Shown here: positions 45,557 through 55,603 of the stretch, one piece after another | How positions within the stretch are numbered: position 1 is the first letter of the stretch | Layout of the letters: every line of letters starts with the position of its first letter | Assembly: GCA_902363045.1 (NCBI GenBank) | Contig: CABIYX010000001.1 | Span: 197,937-261,936 of the forward strand | Direction of reading: 5' to 3' | From: Clostridiales bacterium | Lineage (GTDB): Bacteria > Bacillota > Clostridia > Oscillospirales > Oscillospiraceae | DNA length: 64,000 bases | The notes under the pieces: model-generated | What the model was told of the DNA's origin: nothing | The model's database searches: none | Seen by the model: the letters and a program-made list of their open reading frames with translations, nothing else | Program-made: the position numbers and the translations under genes

Positions 45557-45673
45557 AACCAGTATAATCAGAGCAGTGCGCCCAAGAGCGCATTTGCGTC
45601 CCTTCGGCGGTCCGGCCAGAGGGAAGAACGGGCTTCCCGGCCCGATCTGAATGGATAGGGAGGGATCTCTGAC

Positions 45674-46333
45674 GTGCGCCGAGCCGTGTTTCCCCTGCTT
45701 CTTTTTTTATTTGGCTTTGTTTTGGGACTGCTGTGCCTGTTTCCCATCCACACCGTGTCGCCCAAGCTGGACGCGGCTCCGCTGACCGCCAGCCGAGCGG
45801 GGGAGGAGCCCCAGCCCGCTTCGGAGGCGTCCACCAGCGGCCTGCTGCGGGCCGCCGCCCGCGCGGCGGAGGCGCTGAAGGCGGAGGATTATGAGACGCT
45901 GGGGGAGCTGGTCCACCCGGAGCGGGGCGTGACCTTTACCGCCAGCTCCACGGTGGACCCGGAGACTGACCAGAATTTCACCGCCGATGAGATCCGCGGC
46001 CTGCCGGAGGATCCTGGGCAGTATCTGTGGGGCTATGAGGACGGCCGGGGCACGCCCATTCTTTTGACGATGGAAGAATTTGTGCGGCAGTATATTTTTT
46101 CCGTGGACTATACTCAGGCCCCCGAGGTGGGGGTGGACCGGGTGGTGCTCAGTGGAAACGCCCTGGAGAACGTGGCCCAGGCCTATCCGGGCTGCCGGTT
46201 TGTGGACCTGTGCTATCCGGAGCTGGACCCGGACTTCGGGGGGCTGGACTGGTGTTCCCTCAAGCTGGTGTTTACCCCTCTGGAGGGACAATGGCGGCTG
46301 GTGGGTCTGATCCACAGCCAGTGGACCATCTGA
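45674..46333 (+). CDS. Membrane-anchored hypothetical protein
   Basis: A 219-residue protein with an N-terminal helix (VFPLLLFLFGFVLGLLCLF) and an extracytoplasmic domain. The domain starts with an AARAAEALKAEDYETLGELVHPERGVTF stretch and ends in SLKLVFTPLEGQWRLVGLIHSQWTI, the layout of an NTF2-like alpha+beta fold; this is a fold guess, not a family match. GTG start after AGGGAGGG. Lies 51 bp upstream of trkA and may share its transcript. Confidence 0.65.
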   Translation: MRRAVFPLLLFLFGFVLGLLCLFPIHTVSPKLDAAPLTASRAGEEPQPASEASTSGLLRAAARAAEALKAEDYETLGELVHPERGVTFTASSTVDPETDQNFTADEIRGLPEDPGQYLWGYEDGRGTPILLTMEEFVRQYIFSVDYTQAPEVGVDRVVLSGNALENVAQAYPGCRFVDLCYPELDPDFGGLDWCSLKLVFTPLEGQWRLVGLIHSQWTI

Positions 46334-46384
46334 CCGGCGGACGGTCCGGCGAAGGATAAGAGAAATGAAGAGAGGTCGCTTGCC

Positions 46385-47788
46385 TTGAAAATCGTGATCG
46401 TAGGAAACGGCAAGGTCGGTTTTTCCCTGGCGGAACAGCTGGTCCGGGAAAAGTATGACGTTGTCATTGTGGATCTGCGGGAGGACACCCTCCGCCGGGC
46501 CGCGGACGCCCTGGATATTATGAGCGTGAAGGGAAACGGGATCTCCGCCGCCACCCTGATCGAGGCGGGGGCGCCGGACGCAGATCTGCTGGTGGCCGCC
46601 ACCAACTCGGACGAGATCAATATGGTGTGCTGCCTGACTGCCAAGCATTTGGGGGCCAAGTATGCTATCGCCCGCATCCGCAACCCGGAGTATAACACGG
46701 GGCTGAGTGACTTGAAGCGGAACATGGGCATCGATATGGTCATCAATCCGGAGAACGCCACGGCGGTGGAGATTTCCCGCCTGCTCCGCTTTCCTCCTGC
46801 TGCCAATATCGAGACCTTCTGCCGCGGCCGGGTGGAGCTGATCGGGTTCCGCCTTTTGGAGGAGGACTTTCTGGTCAACCGCCCCCTCCACGCCCTGTCG
46901 GACCAGGTCAAGCAGCTCTCGCTGCTGTTCTGCGCCGTGGAGCGGCCCGGGGGCGAGGTGGTCATCCCCAACGGCTCCTTTGTGCCCCAGGCGGGGGACA
47001 AGCTCTACCTCATCGGGCGTCCCTCCAGCCTGGATCAGTTTTTCCGCCTGCTGGGGCGGTACAGCCCCAAAGTAAAGAGCGTCTTTATCGTCGGCGGCGG
47101 AAAGATCTCTCTGTATCTGTCGGCCGTGCTGGAGAAGATGAAGATGCGGGTCAAGATCGTGGAGATCCAGAAGGACCGCTGCCGCTTCATCAGCGAGCGG
47201 CTCCCCCACACCACGGTGATCTGCGGCGACGGCACGGACCAGGAGCTGCTGGAGTCGGAGCGGATGACCGCCTCGGACGCCTTTGTGGCCCTTACGGACC
47301 GGGACGAGGACAACCTGATCCTCTCCCTGTACGCCATGCAGAAGGGGGTCCAGAAGGTCGTCACCAAATCCAACCGGCAGAACTATGCCGGCATCGCCCA
47401 GACCATCGGCCTGGACAGCGTGATCTCTCCCAAGATGATCACCGCGGCCCAGATCCTCCAGGTGGTCCGCGGGATGCAGAACTCCCAGGGCAGCGTGATG
47501 AATACCCTGTACCGGATCGCCGACGGCTCCGCCGAGGCCATGGAGTTCACGGCCAGCGCCAATACCCGCAACCTGGGGGTCCCACTGAAAGAACTCCGGC
47601 TGCGGAAGGGGATCCTGATCGCCGTGCTGGCCCGGGGAGGGGACATCATCATCCCGGAGGGGTCCTCCAGTATCCAGGAGGGGGATTCGGTGATCCTGAT
47701 CTCCCGAGATCTGCGGATCCTGGACCTGAACGACATCTATGAGGATGAGGGCGCCTTCCCCGTCCAGGGAGGAAGCAATGAACATTAA
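46385..47788 (+). CDS. trkA: Trk potassium-uptake regulatory subunit TrkA
   Basis: A 467-residue cytosolic NAD-binding gating subunit with two RCK modules: GNGKVGFSLAEQL at residue 7 and GGGKISLYLSAVL near 240, each with a matching acidic residue (VVDLRED; VEIQKDR), each followed by a TrkA-C domain. This double arrangement is typical of TrkA, as opposed to KtrA. TTG start at 46385. The trkH start overlaps its end by 11 bp. Confidence 0.95.
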   Translation: MKIVIVGNGKVGFSLAEQLVREKYDVVIVDLREDTLRRAADALDIMSVKGNGISAATLIEAGAPDADLLVAATNSDEINMVCCLTAKHLGAKYAIARIRNPEYNTGLSDLKRNMGIDMVINPENATAVEISRLLRFPPAANIETFCRGRVELIGFRLLEEDFLVNRPLHALSDQVKQLSLLFCAVERPGGEVVIPNGSFVPQAGDKLYLIGRPSSLDQFFRLLGRYSPKVKSVFIVGGGKISLYLSAVLEKMKMRVKIVEIQKDRCRFISERLPHTTVICGDGTDQELLESERMTASDAFVALTDRDEDNLILSLYAMQKGVQKVVTKSNRQNYAGIAQTIGLDSVISPKMITAAQILQVVRGMQNSQGSVMNTLYRIADGSAEAMEFTASANTRNLGVPLKELRLRKGILIAVLARGGDIIIPEGSSSIQEGDSVILISRDLRILDLNDIYEDEGAFPVQGGSNEH

Positions 47789-49214
47789 GCTTGTTCTGCG
47801 GCTGGTGGGACGGGTGATGGCGGCCGAGTCCTTTACCCTGTTCTTCCCCATGGCGGTCGCCCTGCTGTACGGGGAGAGCCTGACGCCCTTCCTGCTGAGC
47901 ATCCTGATTATCCTGGCTGTCAGTCTGCCCCTGTCCTCCATGCGCGCGGAAAAGCACTTCTTCCTCCGGGAGGGCTTTGTCTCCGTGGGGCTGATCTGGC
48001 TGGTCACCGGAGTGGTGGGGGGGCTGCCCTTCTACTTCTCCGGGTATTTTGAGTCCTTTGTGGACTGTATTTTTGAGACCTGCTCCGGCTTCACCACCAC
48101 AGGCGCCACCATCCTGGTGGATATTGAGGCGCTGCCCCGGGGGATCCTGTTCTGGCGCTCCTTCACCCACTGGCTGGGCGGCATGGGTGTGCTGGTGCTG
48201 GCCACGGCGATCCTCCCCTCTCTGGGGGTGCCCTCCCACTACCTGACCCAGGCGGAGAGCCCGGGCCCGGTCTTTTCCAAGCTGGTCCCCAAGCAGTCTC
48301 AGACCTCCAAGATCCTGTATACCATCTACTTCGCCATGACCTCCTTGGAGGTGGTCCTCCTCAAGCTGGCGGGGATGCCCCTGTATGACGCCTTCATCCA
48401 CGCCTTTTCCACCGCGGGGACCGGCGGCTTCTCCAACCGGAACGCCAGTGTGGGGGCATACGGCAGCCCTGTGATCGAGATGATCATCGCGGTGTTTGCC
48501 CTGCTGTTCTCCGTCAATTTCAGCGTGTACTTTCTGGTGCTCCACCGCCGCTTAAAGGAGGCGCTGAAGAGCGATGAGCTGCGCTTCTTCCTGGGGGTGG
48601 TGGCGGCGGCCACTGTGGTGATCACGCTGGACCTGCTCCCCATGTACCAAAACGCGCTGGAGAGCCTGCGCTACGCCTTTTTCCAGGTGGCCTCCATCAT
48701 CTCCACCACCGGCTTTGCCACGGCGGACTATGTCCTGTGGCCCCAGCTGTCCCAGCTGGTGCTGGTCCTGCTCATGTTCTGCGGCGCCTGCGCCGGCTCC
48801 ACCGGCGGCGGCGTCAAGTGCTCCCGGGTACTGATGCTGCTGCGGGCCATCCGCCGGGAGATCCACCAGATCGCCCATCCCCGGTCGGTGGAGGTGGTCA
48901 AGCTGGACGGCAAGGTGGCGGAGGAGTCCACGGTCCACTCCGTCCTGGTCTTTGTGGGGTGTTACAGCCTGATCCTGCTGGGGGCCGCCCTGGTGGTGTC
49001 GTTGGACAATACGCCCTTCGATGTGTCCTTCTCCGCCGCGCTCACCTGCCTGAGCAATGTGGGGCCGGGCCTGTCTGCCATCGGTCCCACCGGGAACTTT
49101 TCCGGGTTCTCGGACCTGTCCAAGCTGGTGCTGTCCCTGTGTATGATCGTGGGACGGCTGGAGATCTTCCCCATCCTGGTCATGTTCAGCGCCCGTACCT
49201 GGCGGCGGGACTGA
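47778..49214 (+). CDS. trkH: Trk potassium transporter membrane subunit TrkH
   Basis: A 478-residue potassium channel-like transporter of four pore repeats. Filter loops appear as CSGFTTTGATIL, TAGTGGFSNRNAS, STTGFATADYVLW and LSNVGPGLSAIGP. The gating loop segment CGACAGSTGGGVKCSR is present. Starts at ATG 47778, within the end of trkA and after GGGAGGAAG; upstream codons in this frame lie inside trkA. Confidence 0.95.
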   Translation: MNIKLVLRLVGRVMAAESFTLFFPMAVALLYGESLTPFLLSILIILAVSLPLSSMRAEKHFFLREGFVSVGLIWLVTGVVGGLPFYFSGYFESFVDCIFETCSGFTTTGATILVDIEALPRGILFWRSFTHWLGGMGVLVLATAILPSLGVPSHYLTQAESPGPVFSKLVPKQSQTSKILYTIYFAMTSLEVVLLKLAGMPLYDAFIHAFSTAGTGGFSNRNASVGAYGSPVIEMIIAVFALLFSVNFSVYFLVLHRRLKEALKSDELRFFLGVVAAATVVITLDLLPMYQNALESLRYAFFQVASIISTTGFATADYVLWPQLSQLVLVLLMFCGACAGSTGGGVKCSRVLMLLRAIRREIHQIAHPRSVEVVKLDGKVAEESTVHSVLVFVGCYSLILLGAALVVSLDNTPFDVSFSAALTCLSNVGPGLSAIGPTGNFSGFSDLSKLVLSLCMIVGRLEIFPILVMFSARTWRRD

Positions 49215-49220
49215 ATGATA

Positions 49221-49271
49221 CAAAAAAGCCTGTCAAAATGTCTGAACCGGCATTTTGACAGGCTTTTTTGC
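49221..49271 (+). terminator. Terminator of the trk operon
   Basis: Arms AAAAAAGCCTGTCAAAATG and CATTTTGACAGGCTTTTTT; A/T ends make it active on both strands. Confidence 0.9.
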
Positions 49272-49391
49272 GCCTCAAATGTCCCGGAGCTGATACAGCT
49301 TGGCAGAACAGTAATGGAGCCTATATCAATTTTAGATTGTAATTATACTTTAAAAATTGAGTTTAAGCAGAAAATAAAATGAAATTTTCTG

Positions 49392-49419
49392 TTGCGCTTC
49401 CTGCAAAATATGATAAAAT
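49392..49419 (+). promoter_or_regulatory. Probable promoter of the pyrophosphatase gene
   Basis: TTGCGC (49392-49397), 16-bp spacer, TAAAAT (49414-49419) in an A/T-rich gap after the trk terminator. Confidence 0.5.
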
Positions 49420-49505
49420 AGAAATAAGACCGGAGCTGCATGATTAAAAAAGCACTTTATATCAAACTAATTTTGCGGTTCCGGAAAGAAGGAGCGTGGA
49501 TTGAT

Positions 49506-51584
49506 TTGGAGAACTTATATTGGATCGGTTTCCTGGGCGCGGCTGCGGCGATCCTGTTCGCGTGGCTGCAAAGCAGGCGGGTGCTGGCTTTTTCAGAGGG
49601 CAGCGACGCCATGAAAAAGATCGCCTCCGCCATCCGGTCAGGGGCCAACGCGTACCTGTCCCACCAGTATGCCACCGTGGCGAAGGTCTTTGTGGTGGTG
49701 TTTCTCCTGCTGCTGGTCATGGCCTTCGGAACGGGAGGGACCATGCTCTCCAAATTCACCCCCTTCGCGTTCCTGACCGGCGGGATCTGGTCCATGCTGG
49801 CTGGTCTGGTGGGAATGAAGATCGCGACCAACTCCAACGCCCGCACCGCTCAGGCCGCCAGTGAGAGCCTGAACAAGGGCCTGCGGGTGGCGTTCTCCTC
49901 CGGCTCGGTCATGGGCTTCACCGTGGTCGGGCTGGGGATGCTGGACATCTCCATCTGGTTTGTGATCCTCCGTCTGGGGGCCGGGATCGACGACCCGGTG
50001 ACGCTGGGCAACATCATGGTGATGAATGGGATGGGCGCCTCCTTTATGGCCCTGTTCGCCCGGGTGGGCGGCGGCATCTACACCAAGGCCGCCGACGTGG
50101 GCGCCGACCTGGTGGGCAAGGTAGAGGCCGGCATCCCCGAGGATGACCCCCGCAACCCCGCTACCATTGCGGACAATGTGGGAGACAACGTGGGCGACGT
50201 GGCCGGTATGGGCGCTGACCTGTATGAGTCCTATGTGGGCTCCATCCTGGCGACCTTTTCTCTGGGAGCCTGCGCCGGGTATGGCTGGGAGGGCATGATC
50301 CTGCCCATCCTGCTGGCGGTGTGCGGCATCCTCTGCTCCATTGTGGGCACCTTCTTTGTCAAAACGGAGGAGAACGCCACACAGAAGTCCCTGCTGCGCT
50401 CCCTGCGCACCGGGACCTATCTGGCGGCGGCCCTGTCCGCCGCGGCCGCCGCGCCGCTGACCTGGTTCGTCCTGGGCGACTGGGGCGTCTATGCCGCCAT
50501 CCTCTGCGGGCTGGTGGGGGGCTGTGCCATCGGCTACTTCACAGAGTACTACACCTCGGACACCTATAAGCCCACCCAGAAGCTGGCCGCCGCCGCGGAG
50601 ACCGGCTCTGCCACAGTCATCATCGGCGGGCTGTCCCTGGGCATGATGTCCACCATCGCCTCCATCCTCATCGTGGCCGCCGCCATCCTCATCAGCTTCT
50701 ACGCCGCCGGCGGCGGGGCCTCCTTTGACCGGGGGCTCTACGGCATCGGCATCGCCGCCGTGGGGATGCTGTCCACCCTGGGCATCACCCTGGCCACCGA
50801 CGCCTATGGGCCGGTGGCGGACAACGCCGGCGGCATCGCCGAGATGTCCGGACTGCCGGAGTCCGTCCGGGAGCGCACCGACGCCCTGGACTCCCTGGGC
50901 AACACCACCGCGGCCACCGGAAAGGGCTTCGCCATTGGCTCGGCCTCTCTCACCGCTCTGGCTCTGCTGGTCTCCTATGTGAATATCGTGGCGGAGAAAT
51001 CGGAGACGGCCCTGGACCTGTCCCTCACCAATCCCCTGATGCTGGTGGGGCTGTTCCTGGGGGCCATGCTCACCTTCGTGTTCTCCGCCCTGACCATGAG
51101 CGCCGTCCAGACGGCGGCCCAGTCCATCGTGGTGGAGGTCCGCCGCCAGTTCCGGGAGATCGCCGGGATCATGGAGTATCAGACGGATCCGGACTACGCC
51201 TCCTGTGTGGCCCTGTGTACCAAGGGCGCTCTGCGGGAGATGGTGGCCCCCGCCCTTCTGGCGATTATTGTCCCCATCCTCACCGGCCTGCTCCTGGGCC
51301 CGGAGGGCGTGGTGGGCCTGCTGGGCGGTGTTTCCGTCACCGGCTTTGCCATGGCGGTGTTCATGTCCAACGCCGGCGGAGCCTGGGACAACGCCAAAAA
51401 GTACATCGAGGCCGGACACCATGGCGGGAAGGGGTCGGACTGCCACAAGGCTGCCGTGGTGGGCGACACAGTGGGCGACCCCTTCAAGGACACCTCCGGC
51501 CCCTCCCTGAATATTCTCATCAAGCTGGTGTCTACCGTCTCCATCGTGTTCTCCGGCCTGATCATCGCGTTTCATATTTTATAA
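49506..51584 (+). CDS. hppA: Membrane ion-pumping pyrophosphatase
   Basis: A 692-residue polytopic enzyme that couples pyrophosphate hydrolysis to cation export. Substrate-site blocks: [35 protein letters not shown], and near the C-terminus [12 protein letters not shown] and [32 protein letters not shown] carries Ala where potassium-independent enzymes have Lys, so it should need potassium. Glu in [11 protein letters not shown] is at the position seen in sodium-pumping and dual-ion types. TTG 49506 gives the usual N-terminus ([11 protein letters not shown]) after AAGGAG; an ATG at 49440 would add 22 atypical residues. Confidence 0.95.
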   Translation: MENLYWIGFLGAAAAILFAWLQSRRVLAFSEGSDAMKKIASAIRSGANAYLSHQYATVAKVFVVVFLLLLVMAFGTGGTMLSKFTPFAFLTGGIWSMLAGLVGMKIATNSNARTAQAASESLNKGLRVAFSSGSVMGFTVVGLGMLDISIWFVILRLGAGIDDPVTLGNIMVMNGMGASFMALFARVGGGIYTKAADVGADLVGKVEAGIPEDDPRNPATIADNVGDNVGDVAGMGADLYESYVGSILATFSLGACAGYGWEGMILPILLAVCGILCSIVGTFFVKTEENATQKSLLRSLRTGTYLAAALSAAAAAPLTWFVLGDWGVYAAILCGLVGGCAIGYFTEYYTSDTYKPTQKLAAAAETGSATVIIGGLSLGMMSTIASILIVAAAILISFYAAGGGASFDRGLYGIGIAAVGMLSTLGITLATDAYGPVADNAGGIAEMSGLPESVRERTDALDSLGNTTAATGKGFAIGSASLTALALLVSYVNIVAEKSETALDLSLTNPLMLVGLFLGAMLTFVFSALTMSAVQTAAQSIVVEVRRQFREIAGIMEYQTDPDYASCVALCTKGALREMVAPALLAIIVPILTGLLLGPEGVVGLLGGVSVTGFAMAVFMSNAGGAWDNAKKYIEAGHHGGKGSDCHKAAVVGDTVGDPFKDTSGPSLNILIKLVSTVSIVFSGLIIAFHIL

Positions 51585-51630
51585 AATTCAGCCCGTGACT
51601 TAAAACGAGGTCCGGGCAGACACAGCACGC

Positions 51631-51662
51631 CCCGCGTCTCTCCAAAACAGGAGACGCGGGGC
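51631..51662 (+). terminator. Terminator of the pyrophosphatase gene
   Basis: Arms CCCCGCGTCTC and GAGACGCGGGG around a short A-rich loop. Confidence 0.8.
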
Positions 51663-51962
51663 GGCTTCTGTTTGGCGCGCCGTCAATAAATTTGAACAAA
51701 CAGGACAAAATAGGAACGATATCCGGTCTGGGCGGGCGGCATTCGTCCTTCAATTTGAAAAAACTTCAGAATTTCCGATTTTTTCCGGTGAGATCCTAGC
51801 CTTCCGCAGTTCGGAAGGGTTTCCAAAGTCTCACATGGAAACGGCGGGAGACTTCCCCTGGTTTGCCTCCGGCGGGAGCGGTCCATACTGGGAAAAGGCG
51901 GCCGATGCTGGCCGCCGGAAACAGGATGGCCGCGGTGGTATGCCAAGCCATCCGGGGGAGGG
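51663..51962. other. Gap upstream of spoIVB
   Basis: About 300 bp. I could not find a convincing sporulation-type promoter or a gene; the left half is A/T-rich, and a short hairpin CCTTCCGCAGTTCGGAAGG lies near 51802. Confidence 0.5.
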
Positions 51963-53069
51963 ATGAGATTGGAACAGGAGAAAAAACAACGATGGCGGCC
52001 CGGCTGGGCTGGAGCGGCGGCCCTGGGCCTGCTGCTGGCCTGCCTTCTGCCTGGAGGGCCCGTCTGGGCCGCGCCGGCCAGACCGGACGCGGTGGAGGCG
52101 GCAGCGGTGGAAGGCGCCAGCGGAGAGGTGATCCCTCTGGGCCGTGCGGTGGGCATCAAGCTGTTTTCTGACGGAGTGCTGGTGGTGGGACTGTCCTCCA
52201 TTGACACGGCAGAGGGCCCGGCCGCGCCGGGACGGACCAGCGGTCTGAAGGCGGGAGATGTGATCACCCACATCGACCAGACTGAGGTGAACACCATTGA
52301 GGAGGTCCAAAAGCTGGTGGCGCAGAAGCGGGACGCGCCCATGACCCTTCAGGTCCGGAGGGAGGGCGCTGACCTCCAGCTGTCGGCGCAGGCCGTCCGC
52401 TCTCAGGCGGGAGCCTATCAGCTGGGCGTGTGGCTGCGGGACTCCATGGCGGGGATCGGGACCATGACCTTCTATGATCCCCAGAGCGGCGTGTTCGCCG
52501 CCCTGGGCCACGGGATCAATGATGTGGACACGGCCAAGCTGATGCCCCTGGAGACAGGGAGCATCATGGAGGCCTCCGTGTCCGATGTGAAGCGGGGCCG
52601 GGCGGGGGAGCCCGGCGAGCTCCACGGGGAGTTCAACCTCACGGAGGACCTGGGGGAGCTGTACGCCAACACGGACCGGGGGATCTTCGGCCGGCTGGAC
52701 GGGGAGCAGCTGACGCGGGGCCTGGAGCCGGTGGCGGTGGCCACACGGGAGCAGGTGCGTGAGGGAAAAGCTGTCATCCGCTCCAATATCTCCGGCGACC
52801 AGGTGGAGGAGTACGCCATTGAGATCATCCGCCTCTACCCGGAGACGGAGGGGGAGACCCGAAATATGATGATCCGGGTGACGGACCAGCGCCTGCTGGA
52901 CGCCACCGGCGGGATCGTGCAGGGCATGAGCGGCAGCCCCATTATTCAGGACGGGCGCCTGGTGGGCGCTGTGACCCATGTTCTGGTGAACGACTCCACC
53001 CGGGGCTATGGCATCCTGGCAGAGAATATGCTCCAGGCGGCGCAGGGCTTTCAGAGCAGCGCCGCGTAG
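51963..53069 (+). CDS. spoIVB: SpoIVB-type serine peptidase (S55)
   Basis: A 368-residue secreted sporulation protease. In Bacillus SpoIVB is made in the forespore and triggers processing of pro-sigma-K in the mother cell. It has an N-terminal signal/anchor (about 14-37), a PDZ domain (about 75-135: SGLKAGDVITHIDQTEVNTIEEVQKLV), and the S55 peptidase domain with His in AALGHGINDVDT and the catalytic Ser in GMSGSPIIQDGRLVGAVTHV (about 323-325). The ATG at 51963 directly abuts the GGGGGAGG site, so TTG 51969 could be the real start. Marks the host as a spore former. Confidence 0.93.
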   Translation: MRLEQEKKQRWRPGWAGAAALGLLLACLLPGGPVWAAPARPDAVEAAAVEGASGEVIPLGRAVGIKLFSDGVLVVGLSSIDTAEGPAAPGRTSGLKAGDVITHIDQTEVNTIEEVQKLVAQKRDAPMTLQVRREGADLQLSAQAVRSQAGAYQLGVWLRDSMAGIGTMTFYDPQSGVFAALGHGINDVDTAKLMPLETGSIMEASVSDVKRGRAGEPGELHGEFNLTEDLGELYANTDRGIFGRLDGEQLTRGLEPVAVATREQVREGKAVIRSNISGDQVEEYAIEIIRLYPETEGETRNMMIRVTDQRLLDATGGIVQGMSGSPIIQDGRLVGAVTHVLVNDSTRGYGILAENMLQAAQGFQSSAA

Positions 53070-53090
53070 CAGGCAGAAAACACAGGGATG

Positions 53091-53117
53091 CAGGGCGGGG
53101 CTTTGGCCCCGCCCTGT
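53091..53117 (+). terminator. Terminator after spoIVB
   Basis: Arms CAGGGCGGGGC and GCCCCGCCCTG with a TTTG loop. Confidence 0.8.
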
Positions 53118-53134
53118 CCGGTGCTGGGAGACCC

Positions 53135-53163
53135 TTGAAATTTGGGCCGCGCTATGGCATAAT
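53135..53163 (+). promoter_or_regulatory. Promoter of the Rrf2 regulator gene
   Basis: TTGAAA (53135-53140), 17-bp spacer, CATAAT (53158-53163), about 50 bp before the ATG. Confidence 0.8.
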
Positions 53164-53211
53164 AGCAGCAGAAAAACGGACGCTTGGCTCCACAAGGGAG
53201 GGACAGACGCG

Positions 53212-53655
53212 ATGATGGTTTCAACGAAAGGCCGCTATGCGCTGCGAGTGATGATCGATCTGGCGGAGCATGATGACGGCCGCTTTATCCCGTTAAAGGA
53301 GATCGCGGCCCGACAGGGGATCTCGGAAAAATATCTGGAGAGCATCGTCAAGCTGCTGGCACGCAGCGGCGATCTGTTCGGGATGCGGGGCAAGGGGGGC
53401 GGCTACCGCCTGACCCGCGCTCCGGAGGAGTACACTGTGGGCAGCATCCTCCGCCTGACGGAGGGCGGGCTGGTCCCGGTGAACTGCCAGGGCCTGTCAG
53501 AGACGGAACGGTGCGGCCGTTCTGCGGACTGTCCCACCTTCCCCCTGTGGAAGGGGCTGGACGATGTGGTCAACCAGTACCTGGACGGCATCACTCTGGC
53601 GGAGCTGCTTCCGCCGGAGGGAGAAAGGTCATGCCGGTGCGGGGATGAGGGTTGA
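53212..53655 (+). CDS. Rrf2-family FeS-cluster regulator (IscR/CymR-like)
   Basis: A 147-residue winged-helix regulator: MVSTKGRYALRVMIDLAEH at the start and GISEKYLESIVKLLARSGDLFGMRGKGGGYRL as the DNA-binding region. Cys92, Cys101 and Cys107 form the C-x8-C-x5-C cluster-binding pattern of IscR-type proteins, and two more Cys sit near the C-terminus (SCRCGDEG). It may sense iron-sulfur status or cysteine supply. No isc/suf genes follow; a terminator does. ATG 53212 follows GGGAGGG; a second ATG is next to it. Confidence 0.93.
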   Translation: MMVSTKGRYALRVMIDLAEHDDGRFIPLKEIAARQGISEKYLESIVKLLARSGDLFGMRGKGGGYRLTRAPEEYTVGSILRLTEGGLVPVNCQGLSETERCGRSADCPTFPLWKGLDDVVNQYLDGITLAELLPPEGERSCRCGDEG

Positions 53656-53671
53656 GAAATTCAAGCATAAA

Positions 53672-53716
53672 ATACGCGCGGCGCGGAAGCAAGGCTTCTG
53701 CGCCGCGTGCGTTTTT
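53672..53716. terminator. Bidirectional terminator Rrf2 gene / S-layer gene 2
   Basis: Arms ACGCGCGGCGCGGAAGC and GCTTCTGCGCCGCGTGCGT, then TTTTTT; the left side is A-rich. Between convergent genes. Confidence 0.9.
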
Positions 53717-53727
53717 TGTGGGAGGCG

Positions 53728-55587
53728 TCACTGGGCGATGATGACCCGGATGCGGCCGCCCTGATCCTCGGTCCGGTCATACCAGCCGGTGAGGGAGAGG
53801 CCAAGCTCCTGGACCCGGTCCAGGGTGGACAGGAAGTAGTCCCGATCCCGCCGCTCGTAGACGATGACCTCGTCGGCCAGACGGTACTGGCGGCTGCCGG
53901 ATACCAGCTTGCCGCCGCTGATCTTGTCGGCCTTGACGGAGGTGAGGGAGAGGAGACGGTCGGGGTCAGCGGGGTCGCCGTCCACCAGGATGGGGCCGGC
54001 CTGCACCGGATAGCGGGTGCTGGTGGAGGGGATGGAGTAGGAGGTGCCGCCCACATCGTATTCATAGGAGTAGCTGGCATAGAGCCCCTCGCCCAGGGAT
54101 TCCATGTGGGTGAGCACGCCGTAGTGGTAGGCGTCTCCGGTGGCGTTGTTGAGCACCATGCGGTCGATCTCGCCGCTGCCGTTGAGGGAGTAGTAGGACA
54201 CCTTACCGCTGGTTAGCTCCATCCCGGCCAGGCGGCTGGGGAAGATCTTGACCGCGTTTCCTCCGGCGGCGTCCAGGATCTCCGCGTCAGAGGCGATGGT
54301 ATGGGGCCCGAGCTTCCGGCCGTCGGCGGATACCTTACCGGACAGGGCAGGAGAGCTGAGGCGCTTCAGGGTGACCTTTCCGTCGGAGCCGATGCTGATG
54401 CCCACTGGGTCGCCTGCCTCCAGATAGTTGGCGGTCCAGGGATAGCTGTATGTGCTGCCGTCGGTGGACAGGATGGTGACGGTGTCCGCGGTATAGGAGC
54501 CGCCGTGCCCGTCGTCATAGGAGCCGCGTTCCGTCCGGACCACTACGCCGCAGCGCTCGGTCTGGGCGGCGCTGGGGGCGGCCACGGCAGCCACTCCGCC
54601 GGTGCGGCCCAGCAGAAGGGTGACGGTATCCCCCACGCCATACTGCCCCAGGTCAGACAGGGCATAGGCGGCGGAGGCGCTCTCAATGGGATAGGTCCGC
54701 CCGGCGATTTTGACCGACTCCGGAGAGAATGCGGAGGGCGTCAGTTCCTGAATCACGCCCACCACCCGGTCGGAGGAGACCCACAGGGCCCGCATGGTCT
54801 GGTTCCAGTAGATCACGTCGTTGGTCTGGATGGCGGCGAGGGTGGACGTCTTTCCGTCCCGGGTCACGGTGACGCCGGAGAGGGGAAAGGGGATGGCGCT
54901 CTGCCAGTCGCCGGAGGCCACCAGGGGGCCGTTCATCTCCCCGTTCACCAGGGCCACCAGGTCCACCTCACCGGCGGCGTTGAGGGAGTAGCCCAGCGTG
55001 GTGAGATAGGGCTGGCCCTCCTTGGTTTTGGCGGAGAGAAGGTTATAGAACAGGTACATGGCGTCGTGCCGGGTGAGGGGGGCGGAGGCGGCTTGGGCGG
55101 TGAGGCCTTTGTCCAGGCTCAGGCTGTGGTACAGGGCCATCTGGGGGCTGGGATAGGCGCCGGAATAGTCCTCGGCGGAGTAGCCCAGAAGCCCCAGGGC
55201 GATGGTCGCCCCCTCCGCCAGGGTGATGGAGCTGGCGGGGCGGAAGGTGCCGTCGGAGTAGCCGGAGATCAGCCCGGCGGCTACGCCGGCCTCCACAAAG
55301 CCAGCGGCCCAGTGGGTATAGGGTACGTCAGGATAGGGGGAGGTGGAGGCCTCGCCCACCTGATCGCCATTGGGGCTGGCCTTCACGGCCATGGTGATAA
55401 ATTCGGCCCGGTTGACTGGCCGGGACAGATGGAGGTCGCCCTTGGCGTCGCCGGCCATGATGCCCAGCGCGGTGATAACCTGGGCAACCTCTTCCTGGGC
55501 GGGGATGCTCCCCGCGGCGAGGCCGGGCAGGGTCAGGCTCAGGGAGAGACAGCAGGCCAGCAGGCCGGTCAAAATGCGTTTTTTCAT
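53728..55587 (-). CDS. S-layer-homology domain protein 2
   Basis: A 619-residue secreted protein: signal peptide (MKKRILTGLLACCLSLSLTLPGLAAG), then SLH domains over about 30-200 (VITALGIMAGDAKGDLHLSRPVNRAEFITMAVKA; YPDVPYTHWAAGFVEAGVAAGLISGYSDGTFRPASSITLAEGATIALGLLGY), and about 400 residues of repeated beta segments without a known family. SLH domains bind pyruvylated wall polymers. N-terminal SLH placement differs from the C-terminal placement in the 7.3-11.1 kb protein. Intact frame. Confidence 0.9.
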   Translation of the reverse strand: MKKRILTGLLACCLSLSLTLPGLAAGSIPAQEEVAQVITALGIMAGDAKGDLHLSRPVNRAEFITMAVKASPNGDQVGEASTSPYPDVPYTHWAAGFVEAGVAAGLISGYSDGTFRPASSITLAEGATIALGLLGYSAEDYSGAYPSPQMALYHSLSLDKGLTAQAASAPLTRHDAMYLFYNLLSAKTKEGQPYLTTLGYSLNAAGEVDLVALVNGEMNGPLVASGDWQSAIPFPLSGVTVTRDGKTSTLAAIQTNDVIYWNQTMRALWVSSDRVVGVIQELTPSAFSPESVKIAGRTYPIESASAAYALSDLGQYGVGDTVTLLLGRTGGVAAVAAPSAAQTERCGVVVRTERGSYDDGHGGSYTADTVTILSTDGSTYSYPWTANYLEAGDPVGISIGSDGKVTLKRLSSPALSGKVSADGRKLGPHTIASDAEILDAAGGNAVKIFPSRLAGMELTSGKVSYYSLNGSGEIDRMVLNNATGDAYHYGVLTHMESLGEGLYASYSYEYDVGGTSYSIPSTSTRYPVQAGPILVDGDPADPDRLLSLTSVKADKISGGKLVSGSRQYRLADEVIVYERRDRDYFLSTLDRVQELGLSLTGWYDRTEDQGGRIRVIIAQ

Positions 55588-55603
55588 AGACCAAAAACTC
55601 CTT

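Noticed and set aside
45707..48007. A 766-codon minus-strand open frame over trkA and its upstream gene
   Set aside because: Shadow of trkA codon bias.
49638..51575. A 645-codon minus-strand open frame over the pyrophosphatase
   Set aside because: His/Gly/Gln-rich shadow of a highly conserved gene.
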